A stretch of DNA of 15,695 bases from Deltaproteobacteria bacterium (GTDB taxonomy: Bacteria; Myxococcota; UBA796; SXON01): positions 1-15,695 of the forward strand of contig CANKNP010000085.1 in the NCBI GenBank assembly GCA_947483545.1, written 5' to 3'. Position numbers and translations under genes: made by a program. This document shows, piece after piece, positions 12,404 through 15,695 of this stretch. The stretch's first letter is position 1, and each line of letters starts with the position of its first letter. Below the pieces are notes generated by a model, which was given only the letters and a program-made list of their open reading frames with translations, was not told the origin of the DNA and ran no database searches.

Positions 12404-13732
12404 GTGTCCCCCGCCCGTCGATCCACCCGTCCCCGCCCCGACCTGCTCGCTTGCTTGCTGCTTTTGGCGTGCGCGCGCCCGCTCGGTGACGACACCGCGG
12501 AAGCCGACACGGACACGCTGTTGGACACCGCCGAGACGGCGGACACTGCCCCCGCCGCCACCCCCTGTACCGGCGCTTTGGAAGCCCCAGAGGGCAGCTA
12601 CTTTGCGCAAGGTAGCAGCGTCTCCGGCACCCTCAGCGAGTGCGCGGGCGTGACCCATGTCACCGCTGGGGCTGTCAACTCCTGGCTTTCCGTGACGCTG
12701 ACGGATTGGGAAGGGGAGTCGGCTCTTTTGACCGTCACCGACGCCGGGAATCACCCGCTGCTCGGGGCGACGCGCCTCTGGCTCGGGGAGCCTGTGGACG
12801 TGCAGCTCTGGCAGAGCGGCGAGGTGATGCTTCGGTTGGACGCCCCAGACAGCGGCGCGCACGCCTACACGGTGTCTGTGCGCTGCGCCGAAGGTTGCGA
12901 GCAGGAATTCACCCGTTACCCGCTCGTATTGATGCACGGGATGGGTGGCGCCGAGGCCTTCGATGGCGTGGATTATTTCTACAACGTGCGCGGCACGCTC
13001 GAGGCGCGGGGCTACCTCGTCCGGAACCCAACCGTCGCGGCCTTCGCCACGACGGAAGCCCGGGCCGAAGCCTGGCAACTGGAGCTTGACGCCATGCAGG
13101 CGGAAGGTCTCGGCCGCAAGTTCAACTTGCTGGCCCACTCGCAAGGTGGCCTCGACGCGCGCTACCTGATCTCCGCTTTGGGGGATTCGGATCGCATTGC
13201 CTCCCTCGATATGGTCGCGACGCCCAACTACGGCACGGTCATCGCCGACGTGCTCTCCGGCACCATCGAGGACGGGTACGTGGACGCCACGATCGTCGAC
13301 GCATGCACAGCCGCGTTCGCCTCGGTCTACGGCCTGGACGCTACCGATGCGTCGCTCGCCACCGCGATGGCCGCGCTCACGACGGAGACCCTCGCCGCGT
13401 TCAATGAAGTCGTGCTCGATGACCCCGACGTCTACTACACCTCGTGGTCTGGCCACACTTGCGACGCGCTGGACTTCGACTGCCAGGACGCGCACGGCGA
13501 CGAGACGGTCGAGGCGTTGATGGCGCCGCTCCTGTGGATCATGGCGATTGAGGAGCAGGAGTCGGACGGGCTCGTGCCGGTGGACTCCGCGGTCTGGGGG
13601 GATTGGCAGGGCGAGATCGACGGCGATCACCTCGACGAGATCGGGCAGTTCGAAGACCAGGAAAACCCCGCGTTCCAACACCTCGACTTCTACACGAGCG
13701 AAGTTCAGCGCCTCGCGGGGATGGGCTTTTGA
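12404..13732 (+). CDS. Family-I-type triacylglycerol lipase, lipoprotein
   Basis: A 442-residue secreted alpha/beta hydrolase that should cleave acyl esters. The GTG at 12404 starts a basic N-region (RRSTRPRPD), a hydrophobic core and the lipobox LLAC with Cys23; the longer in-frame reading upstream is Arg-rich and implausible. A Thr/Asp-rich linker (EADTDTLLDTAETADT) and a beta-rich domain (about 55-165) precede the lipase domain from about 172: oxyanion motif LMHGMGG (176-182), nucleophile elbow AHSQGG with Ser246, SDGLVP with Asp388, and GDHLDEIGQ with His409. HLDEI plus the HSQGGL elbow are typical of Pseudomonas/Burkholderia family I lipases. The end, FYTSEVQRLAGMGF, resembles the natural C-terminus of those enzymes, so the lipase domain looks complete. 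Those secreted lipases usually need a foldase (lif) encoded next to them; none is here. The stop overlaps the next ORF by 4 bases. Confidence 0.93.
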   Translation: MSPARRSTRPRPDLLACLLLLACARPLGDDTAEADTDTLLDTAETADTAPAATPCTGALEAPEGSYFAQGSSVSGTLSECAGVTHVTAGAVNSWLSVTLTDWEGESALLTVTDAGNHPLLGATRLWLGEPVDVQLWQSGEVMLRLDAPDSGAHAYTVSVRCAEGCEQEFTRYPLVLMHGMGGAEAFDGVDYFYNVRGTLEARGYLVRNPTVAAFATTEARAEAWQLELDAMQAEGLGRKFNLLAHSQGGLDARYLISALGDSDRIASLDMVATPNYGTVIADVLSGTIEDGYVDATIVDACTAAFASVYGLDATDASLATAMAALTTETLAAFNEVVLDDPDVYYTSWSGHTCDALDFDCQDAHGDETVEALMAPLLWIMAIEEQESDGLVPVDSAVWGDWQGEIDGDHLDEIGQFEDQENPAFQHLDFYTSEVQRLAGMGF

Positions 13733-15045
13733 CCGACCCGCAGCTGGAAGCCGAGCGTTGGGCGCCCGTGCTTTACCAAGACGTCGCGGACGGCCTGTTC
13801 AGCGACGCGGAGCTTCGCCGCCGGGATCTGCTCGGCGCCGTGGACTTCGACGGCGACTTCGACGCCACCAATAACGCCGACAGCCTGGACGACGGCGACC
13901 ACGCGCTCCCCGGCGCCGTCTACTACGATTTCGTCGAGACCGAGACCCACATCTACCTGACCTACGCGTTCTTCCACCCGGTGGATTGGAGCGATCTCGG
14001 CACGATCGACCATGAGAACGACATGGAGCATGCGTGGCTCGTGATCGAAAAGCATGTTGACGGGTCCGAGACGCTGCTCGTGGCGCATACCCAGGCCCAT
14101 GGCCAGTTCTTTGGCGCGTCCGATACCGCGCTCGGCGGCACCTTCGCGCTCGCCGAAGGCGGGCTTTCGCTCGAGGGCGAACACGTTCAGTTGTTCATCG
14201 AGGCGCACGGGCACGGCCCGGTCTCATGCACCCACCCAGGCGGCCTGCCGTTCACAGAGACCATCAACTGTGAGCCTTCCTCCGACGAAGATCTCGTGGT
14301 GTATCGGAACGAAGCTGGGGCGACCCTGGCGATGATCAGCGAGCCGGATGTCTCGGACGGGGGGGTGGTCGAGGCCACCTACGCCCTCCTTCCGAGCCGT
14401 GATGTGCTGTGGCCGCTGCGGGCAAGTATCGAGGAGGAGAGCGCGGACCCGGTGCTCTGGGACAGCGCGTTCGATTATTCGCCGGGCCGAAATGCGGACT
14501 TCGACCCTGCGAACGATCTGTCGATAGACCCCGCGTTGAACCACCTTGGCGGGGAGTTTGCGGGCGACGAAGGCGACGGCGGGGGCCTGCCGCCCTGGGG
14601 ATATTCGGTCCACGACGATTGGTCCGGCGGGATCGCCTTTGGCGCACAGGGCGACATGCTCCTGGACCCCGCCGCATTGTTCACGATGATGTACCGGGAC
14701 TATGCGTGTGGGGACCGGGAAGCCTTCTGGAATTACTTGCAGAACCCGTACCTCGACGAGGTGGTTGAGTCGGGGACGGGCACGGGCGGGACCGGTGTGG
14801 ACGCGGGGCGACGGTGCGATGGCACGGTCCTGGCGGAAGACAGCGGGGGCGGAGACAGTGGGGGCCGGGATAGCAACGATTACATCCAGGACAGCGCTGA
14901 TGCGGACAGCGCGGGGGAGGGGACTGATGTGGGCGGGTGTGGGTGCGGGGGAGGTGGCGCGAGGGGGAGGGGGGTGATGTTGGCGGGGTTGGTGTTGGCG
15001 GGGTTGCGGAGAGGGCGGGACGGGGGTGCGCGGCCGCATGCCTGA
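13729..15045 (+). CDS. Large acidic protein with MYXO-CTERM-like anchor, overlapping the lipase
   Basis: A 438-residue reading from the TTG at 13729, which overlaps the lipase stop as TTGA; upstream in-frame starts would lie inside the lipase and give Arg-rich sequence. The opening (AERWAPVLYQDV), the acidic DFDGDFDATNNADSLDDGDHA and the following VYYDFVETETHIYLTYAFFHP and ENDMEHAWLVIEKH recall Vps62-like (DUF946) domains, but I hold this loosely. A Gly-rich acidic region follows, then DVGGCGCGGGG, a hydrophobic stretch (VMLAGLVLAGL) and Arg residues: a MYXO-CTERM-like surface anchor. An exported protein should have an N-terminal signal, and this reading has none. Either it is the second half of a lipase fusion joined by a one-base slip, or it depends on coupled translation and another export route. 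The reading frame itself is well supported; the start is not. Confidence 0.78.
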   Translation: MTDPQLEAERWAPVLYQDVADGLFSDAELRRRDLLGAVDFDGDFDATNNADSLDDGDHALPGAVYYDFVETETHIYLTYAFFHPVDWSDLGTIDHENDMEHAWLVIEKHVDGSETLLVAHTQAHGQFFGASDTALGGTFALAEGGLSLEGEHVQLFIEAHGHGPVSCTHPGGLPFTETINCEPSSDEDLVVYRNEAGATLAMISEPDVSDGGVVEATYALLPSRDVLWPLRASIEEESADPVLWDSAFDYSPGRNADFDPANDLSIDPALNHLGGEFAGDEGDGGGLPPWGYSVHDDWSGGIAFGAQGDMLLDPAALFTMMYRDYACGDREAFWNYLQNPYLDEVVESGTGTGGTGVDAGRRCDGTVLAEDSGGGDSGGRDSNDYIQDSADADSAGEGTDVGGCGCGGGGARGRGVMLAGLVLAGLRRGRDGGARPHA

Positions 15046-15355
15046 CCTCCGCCTCCAGCTCATCGACAGGCTCAGGTCGAATCCGGTGCCGCTTCCATGT
15101 GCTGCTTGTGGGCCCCTCAGTAGCGCGACGGCATGGTGCATCGGGACTCAACACGAGCGACTCCCGGAGGAGGCCTACCAGCTGGAGGTTCTTCCGACCC
15201 CGCCATTCGTGGAGATGCTTTGGCGATGCAGGGGGTGCGGGACACTTTTCGAGTACGAGGACATCGGGGATCACACGTTCGGCGAGACGCATGAGAGGAT
15301 CTGCCGACTGTCCGCGGAGCAGGCGCTGTCGATCTTGACCCGGGCTCGTTGGTGA
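15038..15355 (+). CDS. Small zinc-ribbon-like hypothetical protein
   Basis: A 105-residue protein. The ATG at 15038 overlaps the end of the preceding gene by 8 bases; an in-frame GTG at 15026 is a possible earlier start. Two Cys pairs, CAAC (21-24) and CRGC (64-67) within MLWRCRGCGTLFEYED, have the spacing of a zinc ribbon with a long insert. A short helix ends the protein (SAEQALSILTRA). No signal peptide or membrane segment is seen. Overlap and shared strand suggest translation after the anchored-protein gene, but the product looks cytoplasmic and may be unrelated. It converges with the flavin oxidoreductase gene, 9 bases away. Family not recognised. Confidence 0.8.
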   Translation: MPDLRLQLIDRLRSNPVPLPCAACGPLSSATAWCIGTQHERLPEEAYQLEVLPTPPFVEMLWRCRGCGTLFEYEDIGDHTFGETHERICRLSAEQALSILTRARW

Positions 15356-15364
15356 GACGAGGAG

Positions 15365-15695
15365 CTACGACCGCTTCCGCCGAAACGTGTCAATCCCATT
15401 GTTCCAAAGGGCCTCGCAGAGCGCGGCCCAGTTGCCTCGGGTCGGATTGGGGTCCTCGCCCGCAGCGATGCGATGGAGCTGCTGGGTGTACCAGAACACC
15501 TCCAGGATCGCGTCGAATTCGGGGACACCCACGCGACGTGGGGGGAGCGAGACGGTCTCGGCTGTGCCGTCGAGCAGCCGGAGCGGCAGGTCTGGATCCA
15601 CGCAGAGCGGGCGACCCAGGCCGATCACATCGACGGATCGGTCGGCGAGCGCGGCGTTGATGCCGGCGAGGGAGCGGAATCCGCCGGTCAGCATG
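15365..15695 (-). CDS. Old Yellow Enzyme-type NADH:flavin oxidoreductase, C-terminal fragment
   Basis: Only the last 109 or so residues lie inside the window; the gene continues past the right edge, so the internal Met at the edge is not a start. The sequence MLTGGFRSLAGINAALADRSVDVIGLGRPLCVDPDLP is the end of the FMN-binding TIM barrel of Old Yellow Enzyme relatives: the TGGFR strand-loop and the GRP motif bind the FMN phosphate. After the barrel, QQLHRIAAGEDPNP and a final helix WAALCEALWNNGIDTF follow the pattern of the long OYE-like subgroup without a fused disulfide-reductase domain. The enzyme would reduce activated C=C bonds with NAD(P)H; the natural substrate cannot be told. It is not linked to its left neighbour, which converges on it. 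Confidence 0.9.
   Translation of the reverse strand, partial: MLTGGFRSLAGINAALADRSVDVIGLGRPLCVDPDLPLRLLDGTAETVSLPPRRVGVPEFDAILEVFWYTQQLHRIAAGEDPNPTRGNWAALCEALWNNGIDTFRRKRS

Noticed and set aside
10490..13681. A minus-strand open frame of over 1000 codons
   Set aside because: It is antisense to the Cys-rich protein, AlbA_2 and lipase genes, which have clear motifs. Its translation is Arg/His/Gly-rich with no recognisable domain; long antisense frames are expected in GC-rich DNA.

Overview
The window is GC-rich (Arg/Ala/Gly/Asp-heavy proteins, G/C in most third codon positions) and almost certainly comes from the chromosome of a myxobacterium-like Gram-negative bacterium (Myxococcota / former Deltaproteobacteria). 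The signs are a eukaryotic-type Ser/Thr protein kinase with a C-terminal transmembrane anchor and beta-rich tail, several lipoproteins whose mature N-termini are Asp/Thr/Ser-rich, and two proteins ending in a Cys-Gly-Cys, hydrophobic stretch, Arg cluster like the MYXO-CTERM surface-anchoring signal. I see no rRNA, tRNA, CRISPR, insertion sequence or phage gene.

Layout. 1-428 (minus, cut by the edge): DUF2505-type protein. 630-3450 (plus): a tight three-gene unit of a small surface protein, a secreted/membrane hypothetical and a Ser/Thr kinase whose last ~150 codons lie in another frame. 3460-4941 (minus): glycine cleavage genes gcvT-gcvH without gcvP, preceded by a secreted hypothetical (5010-5543). 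5544-5946: non-coding, with operator-like palindromes and a 144-bp four-hairpin palindromic element. 5947-7470 (plus): serine beta-lactamase-like lipoprotein with an in-frame 9-bp tandem repeat. 7748-8257 (plus): unknown. 8274-10400 (minus): large EF-hand membrane protein. 10563-12172 (plus): Cys-rich four-helix copper-binding protein followed by an AlbA_2/ATPase protein. 12404-15355 (plus): family-I-type lipase lipoprotein, an overlapping ORF with a surface-anchor C-terminus, and a zinc-ribbon protein. 15365-15695 (minus, cut by the edge): C-terminus of an Old Yellow Enzyme-type flavin oxidoreductase.

How the parts fit. Much of the content faces the cell envelope: lipoprotein hydrolases (beta-lactamase fold, lipase), putative surface-anchored proteins and a membrane kinase, beside housekeeping one-carbon metabolism. 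The observations most worth following are two places where reading frames join across a short homopolymer (kinase tail near 2995; lipase/second ORF at 13727-13732), the 144-bp palindromic repeat, a 33-bp intergenic repeat present twice, and start codons that sit 5-9 nt after -10-like hexamers, suggesting leaderless transcripts. I did not recognise a complete new defence or biosynthetic system; the best candidates for undescribed biology are the lipase plus anchored-domain pair and the EF-hand membrane protein.
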